A stretch of DNA of 44,446 nt from Anaerolineales bacterium (GCA_016789175.1 JAEURK010000358.1:1-44446), one strand, 5' to 3'; shown: positions 24,231-32,398, numbered from the stretch's first letter. Program-made: numbers and translations. The notes: generated by a model from the sequence alone, not told the origin.

Positions 24231-24614
24231 TTACCTCGAAGTGCGCGTGCGTGGTTCGGTAAACGCTCCGCCAAAGCCCGGCGGCGGTCGCCTTTGCCCC
24301 GGCTGGATGACGACCTGGGTCGGCTCGGCCGTGGCGGTAGCGATCGGGGTCATTGTAGTCGTGGCGGTGGGATCGAGCGCGCCGTTCGACTCGGCCATAG
24401 CCGACGGGTTTGGTGTCGGCATGCCGACCCGTGTCACCGCGCCGGATGCGAGCTCGGGCAGGCCAGTCGCCGTCTCGGAAGGCGTCGTCTCAGCCTCCAC
24501 CAGGCTGATTAAGGCCCAACCGCCGACAAGAGCCGCGATCGAGGCGGTCGTTACGGCGGCCTTGAGGGTCAAAATCCCGGCGGCCCGGCGTTCCCGTGCA
24601 GATGAATGGGTCAT
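24231..24614 (-). CDS. Small single-pass membrane protein with Thr/Pro-rich tail
   Basis: I do not recognise this family. From ATG 24614 (AAGGA just upstream) it is 127 residues. An upstream in-frame start at 24659 would add 15 less likely residues. A basic N terminus (SARERRAAG) is followed by one membrane helix (about residues 14-37). The rest is a low-complexity Thr/Pro/Ala tail (ATTTMTPIATATAEPTQ) ending in a basic GQRRPPPGFGG region. It is first in an operon with apbE and the ferric-reductase-like gene. It could be a tether or scaffold for the redox partner. No redox motif is visible. Confidence 0.7.
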   Translation of the reverse strand: MTHSSARERRAAGILTLKAAVTTASIAALVGGWALISLVEAETTPSETATGLPELASGAVTRVGMPTPNPSAMAESNGALDPTATTTMTPIATATAEPTQVVIQPGQRRPPPGFGGAFTEPRTRTSR

Positions 24615-24925
24615 CGTCCTTATCCTGATCGTTCGCCACAGCTCAGCCGGCCGAACCATACGGAACGAAACGGATGCGGCGCACCCGGTTTTCCGCCTGA
24701 ATCCTGGCCGGTCGCGCCATAGCGATCGATCTGCGAACCGATCCGATTGATGCGTTATTGGGTCAGTTTGGCCGTGTACGGTTCAGATCGGGTTCAGAAT
24801 GGACTAAGGGGTGTCTAAGGAGACGGGCGCCGAGTCCGGCGCCGTCAGAAAACTGTAAGGCCTGGTCAAGCTTAGCGTAAGTCGCGGCTCGTAAGCTGAC
24901 GACACATCAATCAAGGAGACCTTAC
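24615..24925. promoter_or_regulatory. Divergent intergenic region with phased direct repeats
   Basis: This 311-bp gap separates the apbE operon from the DM13 lipoprotein gene and shows no gene. GGTTCAGA occurs at 24780 and 24791, and CTAAGG at 24804 and 24815; each pair is spaced 11 bp. CTGTAAGG lies at 24853-24860 and further GTAAG words at 24877 and 24891. The 11- and 22-bp phasing fits an OmpR-type regulator. AAGGAG at 24913-24918 is the ribosome-binding site of the lipoprotein gene. No consensus -35/-10 pair is clear on either strand, which suggests activator dependence. Confidence 0.5.
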
Positions 24926-25552
24926 ATGAAGAACCCGATTGCCCTTCAGACTCTGGCGGCCTTTGCCATCGTGGTTGCGGCCTGCGCACCGGCCGTCAAC
25001 AGCTCGGCCACCCAGGCGGCGATGGAGTCGATGCATGCGGAGGAGACCAAGACCGCCATGGAAGCCATGGACACGATGCATGCCGAGGAGACCAAGACCG
25101 CCATGGAGGCCATGGACACGATGCATGCGGAGGAGACCAAGACCGCCATGGAGGCCATGGAGACAATGCATGCGGAGGAGACCAAGACCGCCATGGAGGC
25201 CATGGGCGCGATGATGACGATGAGCACCGGGACCTTCGTCGCCCTGCAACACCAGGGCGGCGGCACTGCCGCGATCGTCGGCTCCGAAGCCGATGGCTAC
25301 CACCTCGAACTCACGGGCTTTATGGTCGACGACGGCCCCGATCTGCACGTCGTCCTGACGTCACAGACCGCGGTCGACAAGATGGCCACCGCCCTGCCCG
25401 ATGCCGTTGATCTTGGCCTGCTGACCGCCACGGAGGGCGACTTCACCTTCGAGATCCCGGCCGGCACCGACCTCAGCCAGGTCGCAGCTGTCGTGATCTG
25501 GTGCGAGGACTTCAGCGTGCCGTTCACGTTCGCAGCCTTGCAGACGCCGTAA
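24926..25552 (+). CDS. Lipoprotein with Met/His-rich repeats and DM13 domain
   Basis: A 208-residue predicted lipoprotein (lipobox VAAC, Cys20). Residues about 36-95 are four copies of a 15-residue unit MHAEETKTAMEAMDT, rich in Met, Glu and one His, likely a long charged helix and possible copper/metal ligand set. The C-terminal part (about 100-206) is DM13-like: TGTFVALQHQGGGTAAIV, GPDLHVVLTS, FTFEIPAGTDLSQVAAVVIWCEDFSVPF. DM13 domains have been predicted to act in electron transfer, with a conserved cysteine as in VVIWC. The CTGTAAGG box upstream is shared with the redoxin/regulator region. It is divergent from the apbE operon. Confidence 0.82.
   Translation: MKNPIALQTLAAFAIVVAACAPAVNSSATQAAMESMHAEETKTAMEAMDTMHAEETKTAMEAMDTMHAEETKTAMEAMETMHAEETKTAMEAMGAMMTMSTGTFVALQHQGGGTAAIVGSEADGYHLELTGFMVDDGPDLHVVLTSQTAVDKMATALPDAVDLGLLTATEGDFTFEIPAGTDLSQVAAVVIWCEDFSVPFTFAALQTP
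25031..25210 (+). repeat. Four 45-bp tandem coding repeats
   Basis: Units start at 25031, 25076, 25121 and 25166, each beginning ATGCATGC, and differ at only a few bases. They keep the reading frame. The near identity suggests that copy number may vary between strains. Confidence 0.95.
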
Positions 25553-25571
25553 CGAGCGAAAACAGAAAGGC

Positions 25572-25620
25572 GCGAAGCGGAATGCGTCGTGGGCTCGACC
25601 CACGGCGCATTTCGCCTCGC
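25572..25620. terminator. 22-bp imperfect hairpin
   Basis: Arms 25572-25593 and 25599-25620 pair with two G-U wobbles and one mismatch around a five-base loop. It follows the DM13 lipoprotein gene and precedes the menA promoter; no T-run follows. Confidence 0.6.
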
Positions 25621-25630
25621 GGCCGATGAC

Positions 25631-25659
25631 CTGCCAGCCTCGCTGTAACCAGCTACAAT
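25631..25659 (+). promoter_or_regulatory. menA promoter, leaderless
   Basis: CTGCCA (25631-25636), 17 bp, then TACAAT (25654-25659), which ends seven bases before the GTG start at 25667. No Shine-Dalgarno sequence is present. Confidence 0.55.
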
Positions 25660-25666
25660 TCGGGCC

Positions 25667-26569
25667 GTGAACACTCCGCGACCCTCGTTCTGGAGGATCT
25701 GGTGGCTGGCCAGTCGCCCGCGCACGTTGCCGGCCGCCGCCGCGCCCGTCATCGCCGGCAGCGCCCTCGCCTACTACGCCAATAGCTTTCAGCTCGGTCC
25801 TGCCCTCGCGGCGCTTGTGGGCGCGCTGTTCATCCAGATCGGGACCAACTTCGCCAACGACGTTTTCGATTTCAAGAAGGGCGCCGACACAGCCGAACGG
25901 ATCGGCCCGACGCGAGCGACCAGTGCCGGTTGGGTTACGCCCACGCAGATGCTGCTGGCGACCGTCGTGGCCTTCGGCCTCGCGACTGTGTGCGGTCTGT
26001 ACCTCACCTGGGTCGGCGGTTGGCCGATCGTGGTCATCGGTCTGGCGTCGATCGCCGCCGGTCTGGCGTATACCGGTGGCCCCTTCCCGCTCGGTTACAA
26101 CGGCCTGGGCGACGTCTTCGTGTTCATCTTTTTCGGGTTGGTTGCGGTCGGCGGCACGTACTACGTGCAGGCGGGTCCGCCGACGCCGCTGGTGTGGTGG
26201 GTGGCTGTGGGCCTGGGGCTGCTGTGTGTGAACATCATCGTCGTCAACAACCTGCGCGACGTGGAGACTGATCGCAAGGCCGGCAAACGCACCCTGGCGG
26301 TGCGCCTCGGGCCGACCGCGGCACGGTGGCAATACGCGGCCTGCCAGGTCGGCGCCTTTGCGGCCGCCACCGGTGCCTGGCTCACTCAGGCTGGTCCGGC
26401 CTGGTTGCTGGTGACACTGGCCGCTGTGCCGTTGGCAGTGCGTTGGGCTCGGGTCGTCTGGCGGGAGAACGGCCGCGCCCTCAACCCGGCGCTCGCGGCC
26501 TCGGGCCAGATCGAGTTGATCTATGCCCTGCTGGCCTCGGCCGGCCTGATCGTGGCACGTTGGCTGTAG
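25667..26569 (+). CDS. menA: 1,4-dihydroxy-2-naphthoate polyprenyltransferase MenA
   Basis: A 300-residue UbiA-superfamily membrane enzyme that attaches the polyprenyl chain to 1,4-dihydroxy-2-naphthoate in menaquinone synthesis. The first Asp-rich site is [17 protein letters not shown] (about 65-81). The second is [22 protein letters not shown] (about 188-209). Both match MenA rather than other UbiA members. About eight or nine hydrophobic helices are evident. The GTG start is supported by the promoter placed for leaderless transcription. The gene is followed by a bidirectional terminator. Other menaquinone genes are not in the window. Confidence 0.92.
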   Translation: MNTPRPSFWRIWWLASRPRTLPAAAAPVIAGSALAYYANSFQLGPALAALVGALFIQIGTNFANDVFDFKKGADTAERIGPTRATSAGWVTPTQMLLATVVAFGLATVCGLYLTWVGGWPIVVIGLASIAAGLAYTGGPFPLGYNGLGDVFVFIFFGLVAVGGTYYVQAGPPTPLVWWVAVGLGLLCVNIIVVNNLRDVETDRKAGKRTLAVRLGPTAARWQYAACQVGAFAAATGAWLTQAGPAWLLVTLAAVPLAVRWARVVWRENGRALNPALAASGQIELIYALLASAGLIVARWL

Positions 26570-26585
26570 GCGTGTCCCGCGCTTG

Positions 26586-26632
26586 ATCCAAAAGAGGCCT
26601 GAGCCGATTCTCGGCTCAGGCCTCTTTTGGAT
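26586..26632. terminator. Bidirectional terminator
   Basis: A perfect 22-bp stem (26586-26607, 26611-26632) with loop ttc. AAAAG on one side and CTTTT on the other give U-rich ends in both directions. It lies between menA and the 55-residue minus-strand gene. Confidence 0.9.
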
Positions 26633-26658
26633 TGGTCGTGGATGTCGACCGGGGGCGC

Positions 26659-26826
26659 TTACTTCTGCGCTTCGGGCGAATTGGGGCTGATCTTCTTCAA
26701 TCGCGCCATCAGGCGGGCGCGGGCCTTGCTGTCGCGCTCTGTCTGCAGACGGACCTTCAGGGCCTTGACCTTCGCCCGCTTGTTGCGGCGCTTGCGGATC
26801 TCGCGATCGCGTTCAACCATCGGCAT
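26659..26826 (-). CDS. 55-residue basic protein
   Basis: A small gene starting at ATG 26826, with AAGGAG at 26835-26840 (eight-base spacing), ending in TAA at 26659. The product starts MPMVERDREIRKRRNKRAK, and about 40 percent of residues are Arg, Lys, Glu or Asp; it ends KKISPNSPEAQK. It is probably one long helix. From memory it resembles small basic proteins of unknown function found in Chloroflexota and Planctomycetes (DUF6800-like), unverified. The charge suggests RNA or ribosome binding. It has its own promoter and terminator. The good ribosome-binding site and codon use support a real gene. Confidence 0.75.
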   Translation of the reverse strand: MPMVERDREIRKRRNKRAKVKALKVRLQTERDSKARARLMARLKKISPNSPEAQK

Positions 26827-26858
26827 GGTGCGTGCTCCTTAACGAATTAGTGGCAATC

Positions 26859-26864
26859 AGTATA
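26859..26864 (-). promoter_or_regulatory. -10 box (TATACT) for the 55-residue protein gene
   Basis: TATACT on the minus strand gives a predicted start near 26852 and a leader of about 25 bases that contains AAGGAG. The -35 region is weak. Confidence 0.45.
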
Positions 26865-26880
26865 GCATGGCCGGGCGGCG

Positions 26881-28218
26881 CTAAGGTGCCTGGGTCGGCT
26901 CGGCCGTGGCGAGGGGCGCCGCCGGGCGATCGGTGGCGTCGGGTGTGGGCGTCGGGGTGCCCCCCAGCCGGCAGATATCGCTGCTGGTCTCGAAGCTCCC
27001 CTGCACCGTCGGGTTCTCGGGATCGAACTCCAACGCGCGCACCAGATACGTCCGGGCCTCGTCGCAGCGCTGGAAATACGCCAAAAGGTTGCCGTACGTG
27101 TAGTAGAACTCGAGCGTGACGGGATCTTCGAGCGGCAGCCCGGTCACCGAATAGGCCACCACGTCGCCGCTCTCCAGGGTCTCGGTGTACACACCGCCTT
27201 CGATCGCCAGCTCCATCGAGGTCAGTGCCCCCTCATAGTTCTTGCGCTGCATGTATAGCAGCGCCAAGCGACCGTGGATCACCGGGTTCTCCGGCTGAAG
27301 CGCCAGGGCGTCATCCAAATACTGTTGGGCTGTGCCGAGCTGGTCGATTTGCAGATACGTGCGCGCCAGGTCAAGATAAGGCGTGACGTTCTTTGCGTCG
27401 ATCGCAACAGCCCGGTTGAGCGCCGCGATCGCCTCGCCAAAGTACTGGCTGGCCGCCTCCTTGTTGTCGTTGATCGCGGCGCGCACGCCCAGTGTCCGGT
27501 AGTTGAGACCGATCTGACGATACAGGAAGATCACTTGCGGGTTGAGCAGCAGGCCGCGCTCGTAGTGCGGGATCGCCTGGTCGTACAGGCCCTGGGCCTC
27601 GTTGGATTTGCCCAGAGCATAGTGCGCCTCGATCAACTGTGGATCCAGGCTGACCGCCAGCTTGGCTTCCTCAAAGCCCTGTTCGTAGCGCTGTTGTGAG
27701 TTGAGCACCAGCGAGTAGTAAGCGTGGGCCGGCGCATAGTTTTGGTCAAGCGCGATCGCCTGCGAGGCCTCCTGTCCGGCCTCATCAAGCTGATCGGCCC
27801 GCCAGAGCGCCCAGGCCTTGATGGCGTGGGCCTTGACGCTCTTGACATCGATCAAGACAGCTCGGTTGGCGCTCTCGAGCGCCCCCACCTCGTCTTCGGC
27901 GAACATCTGCGCCCGCGCCTTGCCGACCCACAGGTCGACGCTGTCCGGTGTCACCTGCAATGCCAGATCGTAAGCGATGACCGAATCCTGGAACTTCCCG
28001 GCCGCAAACCAGGCCTGCGCTTCCTCGATGTACGAGCGCGCGCTGCGGGTCGGCGTGCTCGTCGGCGCGAACGGCGCCAGGATCTGGCCGGCATCCACTT
28101 CGGATTTGTACCAGATCAACCCCCCGGCCACCACGGCCAAAGCCAGGATCGCGAGCCGGATCGGCGTGATCAAGCTCTCGCGTTTTCGAAGTGGAACACC
28201 TCTGGTCTTCAACCGCAT
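26881..28218 (-). CDS. Membrane-anchored TPR protein
   Basis: A 445-residue protein. Residues about 17-36 form a single N-terminal membrane helix (ITPIRLAILALAVVAGGLIWY). A short Thr/Pro stretch precedes about nine TPR-type helix pairs (about 62-390), for example SYIEEAQAWFAAGKFQDSVIAYDLAL. The tail (about 415-445) is Thr/Pro/Ala-rich. It probably faces outside the cytoplasm and scaffolds protein complexes, but no partner is identifiable. It has a good promoter (28250-28279). A related membrane TPR-like protein is encoded divergently at 28487. Confidence 0.85.
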   Translation of the reverse strand: MRLKTRGVPLRKRESLITPIRLAILALAVVAGGLIWYKSEVDAGQILAPFAPTSTPTRSARSYIEEAQAWFAAGKFQDSVIAYDLALQVTPDSVDLWVGKARAQMFAEDEVGALESANRAVLIDVKSVKAHAIKAWALWRADQLDEAGQEASQAIALDQNYAPAHAYYSLVLNSQQRYEQGFEEAKLAVSLDPQLIEAHYALGKSNEAQGLYDQAIPHYERGLLLNPQVIFLYRQIGLNYRTLGVRAAINDNKEAASQYFGEAIAALNRAVAIDAKNVTPYLDLARTYLQIDQLGTAQQYLDDALALQPENPVIHGRLALLYMQRKNYEGALTSMELAIEGGVYTETLESGDVVAYSVTGLPLEDPVTLEFYYTYGNLLAYFQRCDEARTYLVRALEFDPENPTVQGSFETSSDICRLGGTPTPTPDATDRPAAPLATAEPTQAP

Positions 28219-28249
28219 CTTGCTTCTCTCGACTTTCGCCCCCAGCGCT

Positions 28250-28279
28250 GTTATATCGCGCTCACATTAATCTGGTCAA
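28250..28279 (-). promoter_or_regulatory. Promoter of the TPR protein gene
   Basis: TTGACC (28279-28274), an 18-bp spacer and TATAAC (28255-28250) on the minus strand. The predicted leader is about 25 bases. Confidence 0.65.
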
Positions 28280-28428
28280 GGCGCCGGGGTAGGCGCAGCC
28301 GCCACAACCCTTCTATCCTACGCCCTCCCGCCAAGGGGCACCCACCCCTCAGCCGACGATTCCCCAACGCCCATTAACTTGGGCACATTTGTGATCGTCC
28401 CGACACAAAACCCGCGAGGTCGATGGGC

Positions 28429-28434
28429 TATAAT
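28429..28434 (+). promoter_or_regulatory. -10 box (TATAAT) for the surface-protein gene set
   Basis: A perfect TATAAT lies 52 bp before the TTG start at 28487. The -35 region is weak. Confidence 0.5.
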
Positions 28435-28486
28435 GCCGAAGGAGAAGCCTGCTTGACAGAAAATCAAACAACAGGGAGAGGGATCC

Positions 28487-29572
28487 TTGGAACCCATGTC
28501 GCGTGAACCCTCAGACGCTCCAGTGGACCCCGATGGATCCGGGCCGTCCACCTCGCGCCTGGCGCTTATCTTCTCCGGCGTGTTACTTATCGTCCTCGTG
28601 ATCGCAGGTTGGGTCGGTTACCAGAGCGGCCAACAACTGCAGGTGTCACAGGCTCAGGCCACACTGAGCGCCGGCCTCGACACACAGTGGCTGCTGGCCG
28701 AACAGGACATCGCCGCCGGCCGCGATCGATTCGCCCTTCAACGCATTGAGTACATCGTCTCGGTCAATCCCGCCTATCCAGGGGCGACCGAACGACTGGC
28801 GCTCTTGCGCGCCAGCCTGGAGATCACGCAACCGGCCGCGACGATCACACCCACGCGTCGACCGTCCTCCGAAGACCCGGCCGCGATCCTGGCCGACATG
28901 CAACGATACGCCGACGAGCAGAATTGGGATGCCGTGATCGACGAGGCCGCCCACCTGCGGACGCTCAATCGCGACTATGAGCCGCGCGCTGTCGATCAGT
29001 TGCTGTTTCAAGCCCTGCGCAACCGCGGCGTTGCGCGGATCAAGGGCGACGAGGTCGAGCTCGGCATCGCCGACATCGACTACGCCGCGCTCTTCGCGCC
29101 CCTCGACCAGGAAGCGCTCAGCTACCGGGAGTACGGTCGGATGTATCTGGCCGGCATCGGGAATTACGGCCTGAATTGGGCACGCTCGGTCAGCGCCCTC
29201 TCAGAGCTCTACGCCATCGGCCCGTATTACAAAGACGCCAATCGCCTGCTGTACAACGCCCGGGTGGCTTACGCGCGTGAGCTCGAGAGCTATGGCGACA
29301 ACTGCGCCGCTGCCGAACAGTACCGCCTGGCCGCCGAGATGGATGCCGGCGGGGACGGTTACCTGCAACCTACCCCGCAGGCCGCGGTGGCGACGGCCGA
29401 CGTCAACTGTCTGTTGACGCCCTACCCGCCGCTCGTGACCGAGGATCCGAATAGCACGCCCGATCCAAACGCGACGATTGATCCAAACGCGACGCCTGAC
29501 CCTGACGCGACGCCCGACCCAGGCACCCAGCCGACCCCGACCGAAGGCGAGACTGCGACGCCTGCGCCGTGA
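28487..29572 (+). CDS. Membrane-anchored TPR-like protein with Asp/Pro/Thr tail
   Basis: A 361-residue protein from TTG 28487, which GGAG at 28475-28478 supports; ATG 28496, three codons later, is the alternative. A membrane helix spans about residues 26-46 (LALIFSGVLLIVLVIAGWVGY). The outside part contains TPR-like helical pairs (about 50-120 and 130-285), then a repetitive tail of DPNATPDPDATPDP-type units. It resembles the protein at 26881-28218 in layout. It is first in a co-directional set with an SH3b protein and a glycoside-hydrolase-like protein, suggesting cell-surface work. The precise role is unknown. Confidence 0.8.
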   Translation: MEPMSREPSDAPVDPDGSGPSTSRLALIFSGVLLIVLVIAGWVGYQSGQQLQVSQAQATLSAGLDTQWLLAEQDIAAGRDRFALQRIEYIVSVNPAYPGATERLALLRASLEITQPAATITPTRRPSSEDPAAILADMQRYADEQNWDAVIDEAAHLRTLNRDYEPRAVDQLLFQALRNRGVARIKGDEVELGIADIDYAALFAPLDQEALSYREYGRMYLAGIGNYGLNWARSVSALSELYAIGPYYKDANRLLYNARVAYARELESYGDNCAAAEQYRLAAEMDAGGDGYLQPTPQAAVATADVNCLLTPYPPLVTEDPNSTPDPNATIDPNATPDPDATPDPGTQPTPTEGETATPAP

Positions 29573-29584
29573 GGGCGCATCGTT

Positions 29585-29590
29585 TATGAT
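29585..29590 (+). promoter_or_regulatory. -10 box (TATGAT) before SH3b gene
   Basis: TATGAT lies 46 bp before ATG 29636, and a strong GAGGAGGA ribosome-binding site (29624-29631) follows. It may be an internal promoter of the surface set. Confidence 0.4.
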
Positions 29591-29635
29591 AGGCTCCGGC
29601 CTTGGCGCAATCCGCCCGGCCTGAGGAGGAAAGAG

Positions 29636-30997
29636 ATGACGTCAACTCGCCCCAACCCGCCTTCCACCGGCGTGCCCTTCGGCGCGATCGTCGGGATCAT
29701 CGTGCTGGCCCTGATCGGCCTCGCCATGTTGGCCTACGCCCTTACGACGGTTTTTGCGGCTCCGTCGGCAACCACGCCGACAGCCCTGGCCGCCAATCAG
29801 GCGACGGCGACCGCTGCGATCGTTATTCCCACGACGACGCCCGAGCCGCCGACGGCCGCGCCCACGGCGACCGCGCCCGCTGCGACCGACACGGCGGCGC
29901 CCTCGCCCACCCTTGAGGGCGGCGTCACTGCCACCCTGCCCAGCGGCGGCTCGGCTGAAGGCGACCTGTATGTCCTGGTCGTCGCGGCCAATGTGCGCGC
30001 AGCGCCCAGCAGCGAAGCGGCCCTGCTGGGCACGATCGACGGCGGCAGCAGCGCCAAAGTGGTCGGGCGCAACGAGGCCGGCGATTGGCTGGCTGTCGAT
30101 TTCAACGGCCAGGTTGGCTGGGTATCGACCGAAGTCGCCAGCTACCTCGGCGATGACTCAGCGCTGCCGGTGCTAACCCCGGGCGCTGGCGCGCCGACGG
30201 CCGGCGCCGCTACCGCGGCCCCCGGCGCTGCGACAGCTACCCCGGCCGCAGGCGGCGGCAACGCGGCCACGGCAAACTCCGGCGGGGCCAACGTCCGCAG
30301 CGGCCCTGGCACGAATTACCCGATCATCGGCGGTCTCGACGCCGGCGAATCCGCGACCGTAAAGGGTCGAAACGCCGGGAACGATTGGCTCGCCATCGAT
30401 CTGAACGGCACGACCGGCTGGGTCTATACCCAGGTCGTGAGCTACTCGGGCACGATCGCCAGCCTGCCGATCGTCACGGCACCACCGGCTCCGTCCGGCT
30501 CCGCGCCGACAACGGCACCCGGGGCCACGGCCGTGCCGACCTCGGCCGCGCCCGCGCCGACATCGCCGCCGGCCAACACCGGCCCGATCACAACCGGTTC
30601 AGGCTCGCGGGGGATCACCGGCCGGCTTGAGATCGACGGTGGCCGGTTGTCGTACGGGCTCAACGAACGCATCTGGTTCTTTGAAGAGATCAAGAACACC
30701 ACCGGCAACAATATCCAATATGGTGTCTTCGGCGTCGAGGCCCAGAACGTCGCGACCGGCGCCAAGATTTTCCAGACGAGCTGGTCGGCGCTGAGCGCCC
30801 CACTGCAGATCGACGCGGGCTGCACCGGCCCGACCGATCGGTGCGGGGGCCGCTGGCGCGACGGTATGAACATCGGTACCGCCGGCACCTATCAGCTTCA
30901 TCTGGCGATCTGCTATAACGTCACGATCCCGGAGTGCAATCAGGCCGGCGCGCAGTGGGAATACCTGACGGGCGCTATCCTGATCACGGTTCAATAA
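29636..30997 (+). CDS. Membrane-anchored protein with two SH3b domains
   Basis: A 453-residue protein. A membrane helix (about 15-38) is followed by a Thr/Ala/Pro linker. The first SH3b domain is about 111-175 (VVAANVRAAPSSEAALLGTI...NGQVGWVSTEVASYLG). The second is about 215-275 (GGANVRSGPGTNYPIIGGLDAG...NGTTGWVYTQVVSYSG). A second linker leads to a beta-rich C-terminal domain (about 320-453, GRLEIDGGRLSYGLNERIWFFEEIKNTTG). SH3b domains usually bind peptidoglycan or cell-surface polymers. GAGGAGGA supports the start. It lies before a glycoside-hydrolase-like gene. Confidence 0.85.
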   Translation: MTSTRPNPPSTGVPFGAIVGIIVLALIGLAMLAYALTTVFAAPSATTPTALAANQATATAAIVIPTTTPEPPTAAPTATAPAATDTAAPSPTLEGGVTATLPSGGSAEGDLYVLVVAANVRAAPSSEAALLGTIDGGSSAKVVGRNEAGDWLAVDFNGQVGWVSTEVASYLGDDSALPVLTPGAGAPTAGAATAAPGAATATPAAGGGNAATANSGGANVRSGPGTNYPIIGGLDAGESATVKGRNAGNDWLAIDLNGTTGWVYTQVVSYSGTIASLPIVTAPPAPSGSAPTTAPGATAVPTSAAPAPTSPPANTGPITTGSGSRGITGRLEIDGGRLSYGLNERIWFFEEIKNTTGNNIQYGVFGVEAQNVATGAKIFQTSWSALSAPLQIDAGCTGPTDRCGGRWRDGMNIGTAGTYQLHLAICYNVTIPECNQAGAQWEYLTGAILITVQ

Positions 30998-31008
30998 GCG
31001 AGACAGAT

Positions 31009-32379
31009 ATGTCGCAGAAACCGCGCAATCGCAACTTCTCCTCAGCCTTGATCGGGATCTGGATGGCGGCTTCCCTCGTGATCGGCGTGGCCGCTTTTGC
31101 GCTGCTTTACTGGTTGATCGGTGTCCGTCAGGCGGCGCCCGCCGCGACCGTGGCGCCAGCGCCACCAACCGTGGTCGCCCTCACGGACGCGCCGGTCGCG
31201 ACCAACGCCCCCGCAACAGTCGCGCCCACCGTCGGGCCGGAGGAGCCGTCGAGCACGTCGCCCTGCAACTTCCCGCCCTTGCCGGCTTCGGGATTTGGGT
31301 ACGGCATTCAGGCCCACTCGCTCGTCCCAGGCGTCGATCCGGCGCCGGGCATGAACATCATCCGCAATCAGCTCAACCTGTACTGGTCCAAGATCCAGGT
31401 GCGCTGGCAAGACGTCGAGCCCGAGCAGGGCAGCTACAACTGGGTCCAGATCGACAACGCCATGGACGCGGCCTGCAAGAACAGCGTGCGCGTCATGTTG
31501 TCAGTGGTCGCGTCGCCGGCCTGGGCCCAGGCCAATCCGCTGGATCCGGCGCTCGGCGAGGCCCCGCCGGACGATACGGGCATGTACGTTGGGTTCTTGG
31601 CTCAGCTCATCGACCGCTACCCCGGCCAGATCGGCGCGATCGAGATCTGGAACGAGGCCAACCTCGAACGTGAATGGAACGTGGCCGGCGGCGTCAGCCC
31701 GCGGGCTTTCGCCGAATTCGTACAGGCTTCGGCCGCCGCGATCAAGGCCAGAGACGCCTCGATCTTCGTGATCTCGGGTGCGCCGGCGCCTACCGGCGCC
31801 AACTGCTTCGACGTCTTCTGCAACGGCACCGGCACGCGCCGGATCGTCATGGACGACGCACAGTTCCTGACGCTCTTCCTGCAGGCCGGCGGCGCCGCCC
31901 AAAACGTCGACTGCATCGGCGTGCATTCCAACGGCACCAATCTGCCCCCGACCTCCGACGGCGCCCATCCACCCGCGGCCGACGGGTATACCTTCCGCGG
32001 CCCCTGGAATTCGCCGCACTATTCCTGGGCGATGAAGAGCCAGGTGGAGACCTACGCCAAAATCTTGAGCCAGGCCGGCTCGACGTTGCCGCAGTGCATG
32101 ACCGAGTTCGGGTACGCGTCTCCGATCGACGGCAAATACCCGCCCGGCTACGACTTCGCGGCTGACGTCAGCGAGGATCTGCAGGCCGAGTACCTGGTCG
32201 AAGCCTACAACTACATGCGGGACTCTGGCTACGTGAAGATGGCCTTCCTGTTCAACCTCGACTACGCCCCCCTCGGCGGCGAGCCGGATCAGGACGACAA
32301 CACGATCTTTTCGATCATCGGCAAGGGCGGCTTTCAGCGCCCGGCCTTTTCGGCGATCGGCGGGATGGACAAGCCCTGA
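31009..32379 (+). CDS. Membrane-anchored glycoside-hydrolase-like TIM barrel
   Basis: A 456-residue protein from ATG 31009. A membrane helix (about 13-38) and an Ala/Thr/Pro linker precede a clan GH-A-like barrel (about 85-450). Glu216 in AIEIWNEANLER fits the acid/base and Glu366 in CMTEFGYAS fits the nucleophile, both placed as in GH-A (GH5/GH39-type) enzymes. The family and substrate are not certain. It would act outside the membrane on polysaccharide. The frame opens upstream at 30934, but that part overlaps the SH3b gene. It follows the SH3b gene by 11 bp. Confidence 0.82.
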   Translation: MSQKPRNRNFSSALIGIWMAASLVIGVAAFALLYWLIGVRQAAPAATVAPAPPTVVALTDAPVATNAPATVAPTVGPEEPSSTSPCNFPPLPASGFGYGIQAHSLVPGVDPAPGMNIIRNQLNLYWSKIQVRWQDVEPEQGSYNWVQIDNAMDAACKNSVRVMLSVVASPAWAQANPLDPALGEAPPDDTGMYVGFLAQLIDRYPGQIGAIEIWNEANLEREWNVAGGVSPRAFAEFVQASAAAIKARDASIFVISGAPAPTGANCFDVFCNGTGTRRIVMDDAQFLTLFLQAGGAAQNVDCIGVHSNGTNLPPTSDGAHPPAADGYTFRGPWNSPHYSWAMKSQVETYAKILSQAGSTLPQCMTEFGYASPIDGKYPPGYDFAADVSEDLQAEYLVEAYNYMRDSGYVKMAFLFNLDYAPLGGEPDQDDNTIFSIIGKGGFQRPAFSAIGGMDKP

Positions 32380-32398
32380 TCGAGGACCTTGAATGACG

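Noticed and set aside
25031..25210. Regular 45-bp repeats as a CRISPR array
   Set aside because: There are no unique spacers; the units are contiguous and coding, and keep frame in a lipoprotein.
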